DNA of 64,000 bases from Serripes groenlandicus (lineage: Eukaryota > Mollusca > Bivalvia > Cardiida > Cardiidae), in NCBI GenBank assembly GCA_031761405.1, contig JASEVX010000327.1, positions 120,416 through 184,415 on the forward strand. The letters are read 5' to 3'. Below, piece by piece: positions 1 to 11,457 of this stretch. The position numbers were made by a program, and so were the translations under genes. Each line of letters starts with the position of its first letter. Position 1 is the first letter of the stretch. The notes beneath the pieces were generated by a model that saw nothing but the letters and a program-made list of their open reading frames with translations, had not been told where the DNA came from and made no database searches.

Positions 1-470
1 ACACACAAGTCCCAGGCCTGTACCTCTTATGTCAAGGTCACACTTATAGGTCAAATATAAAAATGAGGACTGTTTGATAGGACTGTACATTATCCAGGCC
101 GCATTTATGCGTCATGGGATTTCCAAGATTCTTGGCACAAATGTTCACCATGATAAGGCAATGTGTGACGCGCACAAGACCCAGTCCTGTATCTCAAATG
201 TCAAGATCGCACTTGGAGGTCAAAGATCAACATAAGTACTGTTAGATAGGACTACCTTGTCCGGACCACATCTCGACCATGCACCATAGGATTCCCAAGT
301 TACTGGGCACACACGTTCACCATGGTGAGGTGGATTGTCTTGCACAAGAACCTGGTCTGAATTTTAAAGGTCAAGGTCACACTTAGAGGTCAAAGGACAA
401 GATGAGAAACCATGCATCATAGGATCCCCTGGTTATTAGGCACACATGTTCACCGTGAGTTGATGATGGC
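1..470. repeat. ~170-bp tandem repeat, about 2.7 units
   Basis: Three successive blocks repeat the same order of words: cacaagacccagtcctgtat, then aaggtcacacttagaggtca, then a run ending gttcaccatggtgaggtg. Spacing is about 170 bp. The first block is cut by the window edge. Copies have diverged by substitutions and small indels. No coding signal is seen. The unit size matches the minisatellite cores of the elements further in, so this is probably the interior of one that begins left of the window. Confidence 0.75.
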
Positions 471-818
471 AGAAGTGAAAACAAAGTTTTCAAAAAAGGA
501 GACTGTTCTCTTATAACCCTTTTCACCTTGTAGAAGCGTTTGACATGTGTGCAGCAGACAATTATGTGTTTGGTAAACTTCTCAATAAGATATAAACAAA
601 AATTCACTTTCCTGTGGTTTCCTTAAATATTTCATTATTCAAAAGATAGGATTTATTATTTAATGTGTCTGTGTGTAAAATATTTCCTATGTTAAATATG
701 CCTGAACCCTTCATACACAAAACATACTAAAAATTATCCAAATAATATGGTATGGCAGAAGGCCCTTAATTAACTGCTATCAGGTCAACTCTTTGTTGCA
801 AGTGCATGGAAGAGCACT
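471..818. other. No gene or repeat recognised
   Basis: AT-rich sequence. I see no conserved protein, RNA or repeat signature here. Confidence 0.5.
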
Positions 819-1055
819 ATGTCTGTGACAAAAACTTTGGAGTGGGCTTTACATATAGCCTGTGAGCATCTAGTTGGCCGGATTGCTCTAGCAATTCCGG
901 TCTATAGATTGGCGATATCCGTCTGTCTGTCAACATTTTGGTTAAAGTTTCAGGTTGAAGTTCTATTGATTTCTATGGTTACCTTGACCTTGGTTTGTCG
1001 ATTTTCAAGGTCAAATTGCCGACAATCCGGCTATACAGTCTTCAGCGGTTTCTTG
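819..1055. repeat. Short interspersed repeat fragment with hairpin
   Basis: Contains a near-palindrome at about 879-901 (ccggattgctctagcaattc and following cgg) and the phrases tccgtctgtctgtc and ttaccttgaccttgg, which are common to several repeats in this window. An open frame of 111 codons crosses it and the next element but has no recognisable domain. It is read as the left part of a non-autonomous repeat interrupted by the element at 1056. Confidence 0.45.
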
Positions 1056-4000
1056 TTTTTAGCTCACCAATGCACGAAGTGCAAGGTGAGCTTTTGTGAT
1101 CGCTCACCGTCAATCGTCGTCTTCGTCCGTCCGTTCATATTTTCCTACAAATGACTTCTCCTCCTACACCAATTAACCAAATTCAAAATAATTTTACAGA
1201 AATGTTCCTTGGGTGGATCTCTTTTAAATTTGTTCAAAAAATTCTATTCCATGCAGAACTTTGGCTGCCACGGCAACAAAAAAAGGGGAAATTAACCAAA
1301 ACTTAAAAAATCTTCTTGTCTGAAAGTAGAAGGCCCATGCCTTTGATATTTGGTATGTAGCATCATCTAGTGAACCTCTACCAAGATTGTTCAAATTATA
1401 GCCCTGGGGTCTATTGTTTTACATAGACTCATATGGGGGAAAAACTTTAAAAATCTTCTTGTCTAAAAGTAAGAGGCCCAGGCCTTTGATATTTGGTATG
1501 TAGCATCATCTAGTGGACCTTTACCAAGATTGTTCAAATTATAGCCCTTGGGTCTATTGTTTTACATAGACTCATATAGAGAAAAAAAATTAAAAATCTG
1601 CCCATGCCTTTGATATTTGGTATGTAGCATCATCTAGTGAACCTCTACCAAGATTGTTCAAATTATAGCCCTGGGGTCAAAATTGACCCCTCCCTGGGGG
1701 TCACTTGTTTAACATAGTCTCATATAGGGGAAAAATTTAAAAATCTTCTTGTCTAAAAGTAGAAGGCCCATGCCTTTGATATTTGGTATGTAACATCATC
1801 TGGTGAACCTCTACCAAGACTGTTCAAATTATAGCTCTGGGGTCAAAAATTACCCCTCCCCAGGGGTCACTTGTTTTACATAGACTCATATAGGAGAAAA
1901 ACTTTAAAAATATTCTTGTCTAAAAGGAGAGGGCCAAGCCCTTTGATATTGGGTATGTAGCATCATCTAGTGGACCTTTACCAAGATTGTTCAAATTATA
2001 GCCCTGGGGTCTATTGTTTTACATAGACTCATATGGGGGAAAAACTTCTAAAATCTTCTTGTCTAAAAGTAAGAGGCCCAGGCCTTTGATATTTGGTATG
2101 TAGCATCATCTAGTGGACCTTTACCAAGATTGTTCAAATTATAGCCCTTGGGTCTATTGTTTTACATAGACTCATATAGAGAAAAAAAATTAAAAATCTG
2201 CCCATGCCTTTGATATTTGGTATGTAGCATCATCTAGTGAACCTCTACCAAGAGTGTTCAAATTATAGCCCTGGGGTCAAAATTGACCCCTCACTGGGGG
2301 TCACTTGTTTAACATAGTCTCATATAGGGGAAAAATTTAAAAATCTTCTTGTCTAAAAGTAGAAGGCCCATGCCTTTGATATTTGGTATGTAACATCATC
2401 TGGTGAACCTCTACCAAGACTGTTCAAATTATAGCTCTGGGGTCAAAAATGACCCCTCCCCAGGGGTCACTTGTTTTACATAGACTCATAAAAAATCTTC
2501 TTGTTTAAAAGAAGAGGCCCCAGGCCTTTTGATATTTGGTATGTAGCATCATCTAGTGGACCTCTACCAAGATTGTTCAAATTATAGCCCTGGGGTCAAA
2601 AATGACCCCTCAGCAGGGGTCACTTGTTTTTCATAGACTCATATAGGGAAACAACTCCAAAAATCTTCTTGTCTAAGAGTAGAGGGCCCAGGCCTTTGAT
2701 AGTTGGTATGTAGCATCATCTAGTGGACCTCTACCAAGATTGTTCAATTTATAGCCCTGCGGTAAAAAATGATCCCATCCCGGGGGTCACTTGTTTTTAG
2801 CTAACATATGCACGAAGTGCAATGTGAGCTTTTGTGATCATTGAATGTCCGTCGTCATCGTCTGTCTGTCTGTTAACAATTTCCTACAAATGACTTCTTC
2901 TACTAAACCAATAGACAGATTTCAAAATAACTTCACAGGAATGGTCCTTAGGTGGTCCCCTTTCAAAGTTGTTCAAAGAATTTAATTCCAAGTAGAACTT
3001 TGGCTGTTGCGGCATCAGAAAAGGGGAAAATTGCCAAATCTTAAGAAATCTTCTTGTCCAAATGTGCTGGCCCGATTAGAAAATTATTTTGCACAAATGT
3101 TCCTTAGGGCACCCTCTACTAAGATTGTTCAAATATTTCCGATCCGTTGAAAAACATGGCCGCAAGGGGGTGGGGCTTGTTTTCCTTATATGTGCATTGT
3201 TAAAACTTTAAAAAATCTTCTTGTTCAAAAGTACTGGCCGGATTTCAAAATAATTTCACAGAAATGGTCGTTAGGTGGTCCTCTTTCAAAGTTGTTCAAA
3301 GAATGTCATTCCAAGTAGAACTTTGGTTGCTGCAGCATCAGAAAAGGGGAAAATTGCCAAATCTTAAAAAATCTTCTTGTTCATAAGTGTTGGCCCGATT
3401 TAAAAAATATTTTGCACAAATGTTCCTTGGGGCACCCCCTACCAAGCTTGTTCAAATATTTCCGATCCGTTGAAAAACATGGCCGCAAGGGGGTGGGGCT
3501 TGTCCTTATATTTATAGACTATAAAACTTTGAAAACTATTGAAGTTCTATTATATCAGGTGAGCGATATAGGGCCATCATGGCCCTCTTGTACATAGACT
3601 TATATAGGGGAAAAAATTAAAAAATCTTCTTGTCTAAAAGTAGAGGGCCCAGGCCTTTGATATTGGGTATGTAGCATCATCTAGTGGACCTCTACCAAGA
3701 TTGTTCAAATTATAGCCCTGGGCTCAAAATGACCCCTCCCCTGGGGTCTATTGTTTTACATGGACTTGTATTGAGACAAAACTTTAAAAATCTTCTTGTC
3801 TAAAAGTAGAGGCCCCAGGCCTTTGATATTTGGTATGTGGCATCATCTAGTATACCTCTACCTAGATTGTTCAAATTATAGCCCTGGGGTCAAAAATAAC
3901 CCATCCCCGTGGGTCACTTGTTTTACATAGACTCAAATAGGGAAAAAACTTATTCTTCTTGTCTAAAAGATACTTGGTATGTAGCATCATCTAGTGGATC

Positions 4001-4636
4001 TCTACCAAGCTTGTTCAAATTATAGCCCTGGTGTCAAAAATGACCCCTCCCCGGGGGTCACTTGTTCTCCATAGATTCATAGAGATTTTTTTTTAATATC
4101 TTCTTGTCTAAAAGAAGAGGGCCTAACCTTTGATATTTGGTATGTAGCATCATCTAGTGGACCTTTACCAAGATTGTTCAAATTATAGCCATGGGGTCAA
4201 AAGTTATCCCATCCCGGGGGTTCCCTGTTTTACATAGACTCATTTAGGGGGGAAACTTTAAAAATCTTCTTGTCTAAAAGTAGAGGCCCCAGGCCTTTGA
4301 TATTGGGTATGTAGCATCATCTAGTGGACCTCTACCAAGATTGTTCAAATTATAGCCCTGGGCTCAAAATGACCCCTCCCCTGGGGTCTATTGTTTTACA
4401 TAAGACTCATTTAGAGACAAAACTTTAAAAATCTTCTTGTCTAAAAGATATTTTATATGTAGCATCATCTAGTGGACCTCTACCAAGATTGTTCAAATTA
4501 TAGCCCTGGGGTCAAAAATGACACCTCCCCGGGGGTCACTTGGTTTTCATAGACTCGTATAGGGGATAGAACACTGAAAACTTTTAAGTTTGATTAAATC
4601 AGGTGAGCGATATAGGACCATCATGGTCCTCTTGTT
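1056..4636 (+). mobile_element. Helentron-INE-like element with minisatellite core (outer copy)
   Basis: Seen: it starts with a T-run and AGCTCACC, then a palindromic block with CACGAAGTGC, then AGGTGAGCTTTTGTGATCGC. It ends with AGGTGAGCGATATAGGACCA, a GGACC-atcat-GGTCC type hairpin and CTCTTGTT. The inverted pieces AGCTCACC and GGTGAGC lie subterminally at opposite ends. Between them are about 14 tandem units of 120-166 bp, marked by atcttcttgtctaaaag, tatgtagcatcatctagtg and ccaagattgttcaaattata. Known: Helentron-associated INEs have subterminal inverted repeats, a tandem core and a short 3' hairpin, and insert between T residues. The family assignment is inference. A second copy sits inside at 2794-3590. 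Confidence 0.65.
2794..3590 (+). mobile_element. Helentron-INE-like element nested in the previous one
   Basis: The outer minisatellite reads cacttgtttt then acatagactcata in intact units. At 2794 it is interrupted after the T-run by AGCTAACATATGCACGAAGTGC and resumes at 3591 with acatagactta. The insert has its own core: two or three ~165-bp units with ctggcccgattt, gttcaaatatttccgatccg and gccgcaagggggtggggctt. Its 3' end is AGGTGAGCGATATAGGGCCA followed by a GGGCCATCATGGCCC hairpin and CTCTTGT. Clean restoration of the outer unit shows a discrete insertion within a run of T. Confidence 0.7.
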
Positions 4637-4659
4637 ATAATGATATAGTTAAAACCAAT

Positions 4660-4945
4660 GTTTTTGAGCTCTGACACCTGGCACGAAGTGCCTCTGAGCT
4701 TATGTTATGGTGTGTTGTCTGTCGTCCGTCCGTCTGTGAAAGACTTCTTCTTAAGAACTGGAGGTCCAAGGGTCATGATATTTGGCCAGGAGGTACCTGG
4801 GATTAAAGAATAATGAGACAGAGTCAGATTGTTTGTATCTTATGCTAAGTGTGAATTATCCCAGTCGGAAATATATCTGTCTGTCCATATGTCTTGTAAA
4901 CGCAACGGGGGGTATCTTTGTGAGTTCACTCACAGTTCTAGGTTA
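4660..4945 (+). mobile_element. Truncated element heads: CACGAAGTGC type and poly-G type
   Basis: 4661-4745 begins with T-run, GAGCTCTGACACCTGGCACG and AAGTGCCTCTGAGC, a palindromic head like that at 1056 but without a full core. 4850-4945 matches the right part of the poly-G-bearing repeat at 5441-5868: cccagtcggaaatatatctg, a short G-run, then TTTGTGAGTTCACTCACAG, a terminal hairpin. These look like fragments of two families joined together. Confidence 0.5.
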
Positions 4946-5097
4946 TAACTAAAGCATGTTGAAACTTTTTAAGAAAGTTTGTCTTGATGATTGTTCAAAT
5001 TTGGATCATAATAAGTCTAAACTATGTCACATTTACAAAAATCCAATTGGTAATTTTCATTTTTTCAATTCAGTGATATATATTGTTCGATGTATTA

Positions 5098-5142
5098 TAA
5101 TTCGTCTGCTGCATATGTATTGTATGAAGGAAAGGGTAAACT
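5098..5142 (+). repeat. Right-end fragment of the TTAA-type MITE
   Basis: The words gtctgctgcatatg and gaaggaaagggtaaac match the right end of the MITE family seen intact at 17569 and 24331. No left end is visible, so this is a relic. Confidence 0.5.
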
Positions 5143-5440
5143 AGAACATTGATTGCCACTGGTCTATTTAAAGATTACATATTTAAAATTGTTGTATTTT
5201 AAAGCTTTACATTACATATTGGTAAGGTGCCTGGATATGAAACTGAAATGAAAGGAACTCGATTTGTGATCACCTTGACCTTCTTCTTTGAACAGTCCAT
5301 TATGGTTACAATGCTTATATTTTAAAAATGTAACTTTCGACTTCGAATCGACTTTTGGATTAAATTGTGAAATAAATGTTTTAAAACATTAAAACGAGTT
5401 AATGTGAATCTTGTTTGTCAATTTGATTGTTATTTTATTA

Positions 5441-5868
5441 GTATACCCCCCACAAACAAGTTTTGTGGGGGGGGGGGGGGGGGGGGGGGGGGTATATAGG
5501 AATTATAGGAATCACCCCGTCTGTCTGTCTGTCCATATGTCTGTAAGCGCAACTCCTCTTTAACAGCTGGACCGATTCTGATGAAACTTAACACAGTTGC
5601 AGTACACAACCTGAGGATTTGCATGAAGTAAGATTATCCCTGCCCGTGTCCGTCTGTCTGTCCATTTGTCTTGTAAGCGCAACTCCTCCTTAACGGCTGG
5701 ACATATTCTGATGAAACTTTACACAGTTGCAGTACACAACCTGAGGATGTGCATGAAGTAAGATTATCCCGGTCGGAAGTATATCTGTCCGTCCATATGT
5801 CTTGTAAGCGCGAGACGGGGGGGGGGGGGGGGGGGGGTATCCTTTGTGAGTTCACTCACAGTTCTAGT
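5441..5868. repeat. Poly-G-bearing interspersed repeat with ~130-bp subrepeats
   Basis: Contains G-runs at 5467-5492 (26 G) and 5817-5837 (21 G). Between them are two and a half near-identical subunits with ctgtctgtccatatgtct, gtaagcgcaactcctc, acacagttgcagtacacaac and gtaagattatccc. The right end TTTGTGAGTTCACTCACAG forms a short hairpin. The minus-strand frames that cross it give polyproline from the G-runs and are not genes. Homopolymer lengths are likely unreliable in any assembly. Confidence 0.7.
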
Positions 5869-5934
5869 TTAAATACAAAGGTATTCACGACAGCCATGGA
5901 TATTTAACCTTGAGGTATTTGCTCCAGAGCTCCC

Positions 5935-6190
5935 GATTTAAACATTTTTTCAGTCATATCACGGCGACAAGTTGACCCTACTCGTGTCTTTTTCGAAGCT
6001 TTCTCTCACCAGTACTCCATACAACATACCTTCTAAGCAACTGGCAGCTTTTCCACATAGACTTTTAGCTTATCGGTGAATGACGCTTGTCAGAGTGACT
6101 TTTGTCAAACGTGGGAAAGAATGTTGGCCAAGCTTGGATTCGAATTCACAACCCCTAGACGGTTGTGAGCCAGCACTGTCTATTTCATAT
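5935..6190 (-). mobile_element. tRNA-derived SINE copy (RUDI/V-SINE-like), minus strand, degenerate
   Basis: On the minus strand it has a tRNA-like head with box-B-like GAATTCGAATCCAAGC, a body with gtcactctgacaagcgtca, and the tail-proximal block cgccgtgatatgactgaaa. It is the same family as the better preserved copies at 21382 and 50192. Box A is eroded and the terminal CAAT repeat is missing. Confidence 0.7.
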
Positions 6191-6520
6191 CAAGTAATGA
6201 AAGTAACTCCTCGTGGTATATACACTTTAAAAAAGCTGTTAACATAACGTGTCTATATATCCCGATAAATCCTGTAAGGTCATTTCACTACTGGTGGTCC
6301 AGTAAAACAATCCACATATATACAAAGGCTCGACACACGTCTGTATAGCCGAGTGCAAGGGCAAACAAAACCGACGAGGTCATAAGCTTGTGGAAGTTGT
6401 TGCATTATTTCATAAGACCGACGTCTATTTCAATCCGGACCCTTCGACCATGTATTTTAGTTTATCAATCCACAAATGACCCCCATAGGAATCAGTAGTT
6501 TCTATTTTAATGAGTAGTTC
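6191..6520. other. No gene or repeat recognised
   Basis: No recognisable coding or repeat signature between the SINE and the satellite. Confidence 0.4.
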
Positions 6521-9090
6521 TCAGTGTCCGTCTGAATTTATTGCATAACTTTTTTCCACCTTCAGACCATTGTTCACGACTAATTCGGATGTTTCAACTG
6601 GTGTTTTATATACACTTATACAAAATAAAAATGTCAGAGCGATAAAGACCATTGTAATGACTCACTCGGAGGTTCCATCTGATATAATGCAGAACCTGTG
6701 TCAAATGACCGTCTATAGGATATAAGGCATGACGTAAACGAAATGACCGTCTATCAGAGCGATATAGACCATTGTCATGATTCATTCATTGGTTACGTAT
6801 GATCTAAGGCATAGCGTACACCAAATGACCGTCTATCAGAGCGACATAGACCATTGTCATGACTTATTCGAAGTTTCCATCTGATATAAGGCATAACGCA
6901 TACCAAATGACCGTCTATCAGACCGACATAGACCATTTTCATGATTCATTCATTGGTTCCGTCTAACTAATGCATAACTTGTGTCAAATGATCGTCTGTC
7001 AGAGCTATTAGACCATTTTCATAACTTATTCGAATTTTCCGTCTGATCTAAGGCATAAAGTGTCAAATGATCGTCTGTCAGAGCTATTAGACCATTTTCA
7101 TAACTTATTCGAAGTTTCCGTCTGATCTAAGGCATAGCGTATACCAAATGACCGTCTGTCAGAGCTATTAGACCATTGTCATGACTTATTCGAAGTTTCC
7201 GTCTGATCTAAGGCATAACGCATACCAATTGACCGTCTATCGGAGCGATATAGACCATTTTCATGACTTATTCTAAGTTTCTTTCTGATTTAAGGTATAT
7301 CGTATATCAAATGACCGCCTGTCGGAGCGACATAGACCTTTGTCATGATTCATTCATTGGTTCCGTCTAACTAATGCATAACTTGTGTCAAATGACCGTC
7401 TGTCAGAGCTATTAGACCATTTTCATAATCTAATCGAATTTTCCGTCTGATCTAAGGCATAACGTGTACCAAATGACGGCCTGTAGGAGCGATATAGACC
7501 TTTGTCATGATTCATTCATTGGTTCCGTCTAACCTATGCATAACTTGTGTAAAATGACCGTATGTCAGAGCTATTAGACCATTTTCATAATCTAATCGAA
7601 TTTTCCGTCTGATCTAAGGCATAACGTGTACCAAATGACGGCCTGTAGGAGCGATATAGACCTTTGTCATGATTCATTCATTGGTTCCGTCTAACCTATG
7701 CATAACTTGTGTAAAATGACCGTATGTCAGAGCTATTAGACCATTTTCATGACTTATTCGAAGTTTCTGTCTGATCTAAGGCATAACGTGTACCAAATGA
7801 CCGTCTATCAGAGCGACATAGACCCTTGTCATGACTTATTTGATGTTTCCGTCTGATCTAAGGTATAACGTATACCAAATGACCGTCTATCAGAGCGATA
7901 TAGACCTTTTTCATGATTCATTCATTGGTTCCGTCTAACTTATGCATAACTTGTGTCAAATGATCGTCTGTCAGAGCTATAAGACCATTTTCATGACTTA
8001 TTTGATGTTTCCGTCTGATCTAAGGTATAACGTATACCAAATGACCGTCTATCAGAGCGACATAGACCATTGTCATGATTCATTCATTGGTTCCGTCTAA
8101 CTTATGCATAACTTGTGTCAAAATACCGTCTGTCAGAGCTATTAGACCATTTTCATGACTTATTTGATGTTTCCGTCTGATCTAAGGCATAACGTATACC
8201 AAATGACGGCCTGTCGGAGCGATATAGACCATTGTCATAATTCATTCATTGGTTCCGTCTAACTTATGCATATTTTGTGTCAAATGACCCCGTCTGTCAG
8301 AGCTATTAGACCATTTTCATGACTTATTTGATATTTCCGTCTGATCTAAGGTATAGCGTATACCAAATGACCGTCTATCAGAGCGATATAGACCATTGTC
8401 ATGATTCATTCATTGGTTCCGTCTAACTTATGCATAACTTGTGTAAAATGACCGTCTGTCAGAGCTATTAGACCATTTTCATGACTTATTCGAGGTTTCT
8501 GTCTGATCTAAGGCATAACGTATACCAAATGACGTCTGTCGGAGCAATATAGACCATTGTCATGATTCATTCATTGGTTCCGTCTAACTTATGCATATTT
8601 TGTGTCAAATGACCGTCTGTCAGAGCTATTAGACCATTTTCATGACTTATTTGATGTTTCCGTCTGATCTAAGGCATAACGTATACAAAATGACCGCCTG
8701 TTGGAGCGATATAGACCATTGTCATAATTCATTCATTGGTTCCGTCTAACTTATGCATATTTTGTGTCAAATGACCGTCTGTCAGAGCTATTAGACCATT
8801 TTCATGACTTATTTGATGTTTCCGTCTGATCTAAGGTATAACGTATACCAAATGACCGTCTATCAGAGCGATATACACCATTTTCACGAAACTGTCAGAG
8901 TTTTCAGACCATTTTCATGACTTATTCGAAGTTTCCGTCTAACTAATGCATAACTTGTGTCAGATGACCGTCTGTCAGAGCGATATAGACCATTATCATG
9001 ATTCACTCATTGGTTTCGTCTGATCTAATGCATAACTTGTGTCAAATGACCGTCTGTCAGAGCGATATAGACAATTGTCATGACTATATC
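6521..9090. repeat. 81-bp satellite arranged as 162-bp dimers
   Basis: About 30 monomers of ~81 bp. Two monomer types alternate. Type 1 has TCAGAGCGATATAGACCATT, ATTCATTCATTGGTTCCGTC and CTTGTGTCAAATGACC. Type 2 has TCAGAGCTATTAGACCATTT, TTATTCGAAGTTTCCGTCTG and ATCTAAGGCATAACGTATAC. Both share ATGACCGTCTGTCAGAGC across the junction. The first ~110 bp and last ~100 bp are the most diverged, and the interior is more uniform. Stops occur in all frames. This is the pattern of unequal exchange on a dimeric unit. Confidence 0.9.
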
Positions 9091-9109
9091 GGAGCAGACA
9101 TTTGGCGAT

Positions 9110-9480
9110 GTTCGTTACTAGTACGGCTGTGCAATGGTAGTACATCGTCAGGACATCGGTGAAAAGATTAGCAACGACAGTATATATTTTTGAACATGTT
9201 CAAAAATGTCTGCCGTTGCGAGCAACGGAACTACAACGGCAGTACTCCGGTATGGCTTCGTTAATGTCGGTAGACCAGACCGATGGCTCTCCGGTGGCAT
9301 CAATGTGTACTGACGATCTACTAACGATGTACTACACCGCCCTTAGCTACATTGCTACGGCCAATTGTGATTTTTCAAGTGCTTTCTCGACGGAGCTCCG
9401 CCTATTTTCTCGCCGTTTTTAATTGTGTGCTCCGGTTTAGTCCCGGTGAGATACATCGGTAATGCGTGACAGTCCCTTGA
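9110..9480. other. CpG-containing block of unknown nature
   Basis: Less AT-rich than its surroundings. It has a short perfect palindrome (TTTTTGAACATGTTCAAAAA) near 9189 and an 87-codon open frame from 9159 whose product resembles nothing I know. The words ctactaacgatgtactac and tggtagtacatcgtc are loosely complementary. It could be a decayed transposon segment. I cannot name it. Confidence 0.3.
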
Positions 9481-9489
9481 CTAATTTGG

Positions 9490-10780
9490 CTTGAAACATT
9501 GTTGTAGAGGGTTGCTTAAGGAACTGATTAAGAAGGGAAGAGATTTTAGGCATTTGCCACAGCAACCAAAACTCTGAAATCTGAAAAAGTATGACCAAGA
9601 AAAAATTCCTGTGAAGTTTGGTCGAAATTGGTCCTGTGGATGGAGATGTTATTTAAAATTAACATTTTTGTTTACCCCTTTTCTGATGCTGCAAGGTTAT
9701 GCCTTTCAAACAATAACAAGAGGCCCATGAGGGCCGATGCTCTGCTGGGATGGTTCTTTGGTCATTTTCAATCCAGAGCATGTATGTATGGTGAAGATCG
9801 GATAGTAAATGGAGGCTCTATTGTGTTCACAAGCTGTATTATAGCAATTTTGACAATTTCAAGGGCCATAATCCAGTCATGAAAGGGCACATCTGGCTGG
9901 TTTTCGAAAGGAACCGAGCTCTCATCAATATTTAACTACTATCTAAGTTTGTTGAAGACCAGCTAGTAAATGAGGCCTCTATTGTGTTCACAAGCTCTAT
10001 TATAACAATTTTGGCAAATTCAAGGGTCATAATCCAGCCTTGCATGGGCGGATCTGGCTGGCTTGCAAAATGAACCAAGCTCTTATCAATTATTTAACTA
10101 CTATCTAAGTTTGGTGAAGATTGAATAGTAAATGGAGGCTCTATTGTGTTCACAAGCTGTATTATAGCAAATTTGACAACTCCAAGGGCCATAATCCAGT
10201 CATGCATTGGCGCATCTGGCTAGTTTTCAAAAGGAACAAAGCTCTCATCAATATTTAACTACTATCTAAGTTTGGTGAAGATCAGATAGTAAATGGAGCC
10301 TCTATTGTAGCAATTTTGACAATTTCAAGGGCCATAATCCAGTCTTGCATAGGCGGATCTAGCTTGTTTGCAAAAGGAACCGAGCGTTCATGGATATCTA
10401 ACTACTGTATAAGTTTGATCGAGATACAATCAAAACTGAACACTGTATCGCGTTCACAAGCAATTGTCTACGGACGCCGAACACCATGCCACGGTACAAG
10501 CTCTTTAGCCAGTAGAGCTAAAAATGGCTTCTCTTGGAATTCGGCAGGCCGATACAGAAGAGATTTTTTTTATAAATTTTGACATTTTCTTCCTTTTGAT
10601 GCCACAGGAATTTAAATCTGTACACACGTTTTGATGAAGACGACCTAGGAAATTTGGTTGAAATTGGACCAGAAGTTTCAGCGATAAAGATTTGAACAGA
10701 TGACGTGTGACATACGAAGTCCAGATGGTGAGTGATCAAAACAGATCAACTTCAGCGTTCAGCTCAGGTGATCTTAAAGC
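9490..10780 (-). mobile_element. Minisatellite-cored element interrupted by a second one
   Basis: Flanks at 9490-9715 and 10527-10780 share one unit type: cacagcaaccaaaac, ttcctgtgaagtttggtcg, tttctgatgc-like ends and aaattggtccagaagtttc. Together they look like the arms of one tandem core split by the element at 9716-10526. Open frames over these units, such as the minus-strand 73-codon one at 10518-10739, are unit translations and not genes. Confidence 0.5.
9716..10526 (-). mobile_element. Helentron-INE-like element, minus strand, ~155-bp core
   Basis: It begins AACAAGAGGCCCATGAGGGC, which is the reverse of the GGGCC hairpin plus CTTGTT terminus, and ends GCCAGTAGAGCTAAAAA, the reverse of the T-run AGCT head. 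The core has four units of ~155-165 bp marked by tttaactactatctaagttt, ctctattgtgttcacaagct, gcaattttgacaatttcaag and ggccataatccagt. Confidence 0.65.
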
Positions 10781-11178
10781 CAAGATTTGTAGCCCTATTT
10801 ATTTTTTTAGACCAAATTACCTTTATTCATTCATGTTACGGAGAGTAACAAAGACCATTATTTTCTTGTTGCGGCTCGCATATATACCGGTATGCCGCTA
10901 AAGCTTGGATCATATTATGGTTATCACAAAGTGAAAATTTGTCTGTACATCTAGGTTTGTACTGGGCCCAAACTGAACTAAGTATACAATCTCTTGCAAC
11001 ATCTCTCCCCCTCCTTCATACTCCCATCCCTAAACATACACTCACATTTCTTTGACAATGCAATAAGTTTAAATAAACGTTATCCTAAAACTATCACAGC
11101 ACAAAAGATTGTCATAATGACCCTAAAATCGTTCACTTGAGCACCAAACAACAATTGTAGTGGTTAAATTAGAAATAA
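10781..11178. other. No gene recognised
   Basis: AT-rich sequence without coding or clear repeat structure, apart from a T-rich stretch near 10797-10860. Confidence 0.4.
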
Positions 11179-11457
11179 CAAGAACTATCACTGAAGATGA
11201 TAAATACCCCAAAACAGCACCTTGACCTACACCACAACTTAATAAGTAAAAATGCCAAAACTCTGTAAAATAACACTCAATTGTAAGACCTTTAGGATAT
11301 GCACATCTCTCCTTGGTATAGAAGCTTCATGTAAAAACTTATTGAATTCCACCCAGTGGTTTGTAACAAATAAGCCGGACAAAATATGGCTTCCGACCGA
11401 CAGACACAGCAACTCCTATATACCCACTCTTCTTCGAAGGGGGGTATAATTAGGGTA
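11179..11457 (+). repeat. Interspersed repeat ending CTTCTTCGAAGGGG, copy 1
   Basis: It starts caagaactatcactgaagat, continues with acagcaccttgacctac, tttaggatatgcacatct and ccacccagtggtttgtaa, and ends TATACCCACTCTTCTTCGAA then GGGGGGTATAAT. The last part is an inverted repeat (tataccc...ggggtata). A second copy lies at 11869. Confidence 0.7.

Noticed and set aside
819..1154. 111-codon open frame
   Set aside because: Crosses the junction of two repeats and contains their terminal words.
5430..5855. Polyproline-rich small proteins on the minus strand
   Set aside because: Proline runs come from the G homopolymers inside an interspersed repeat.
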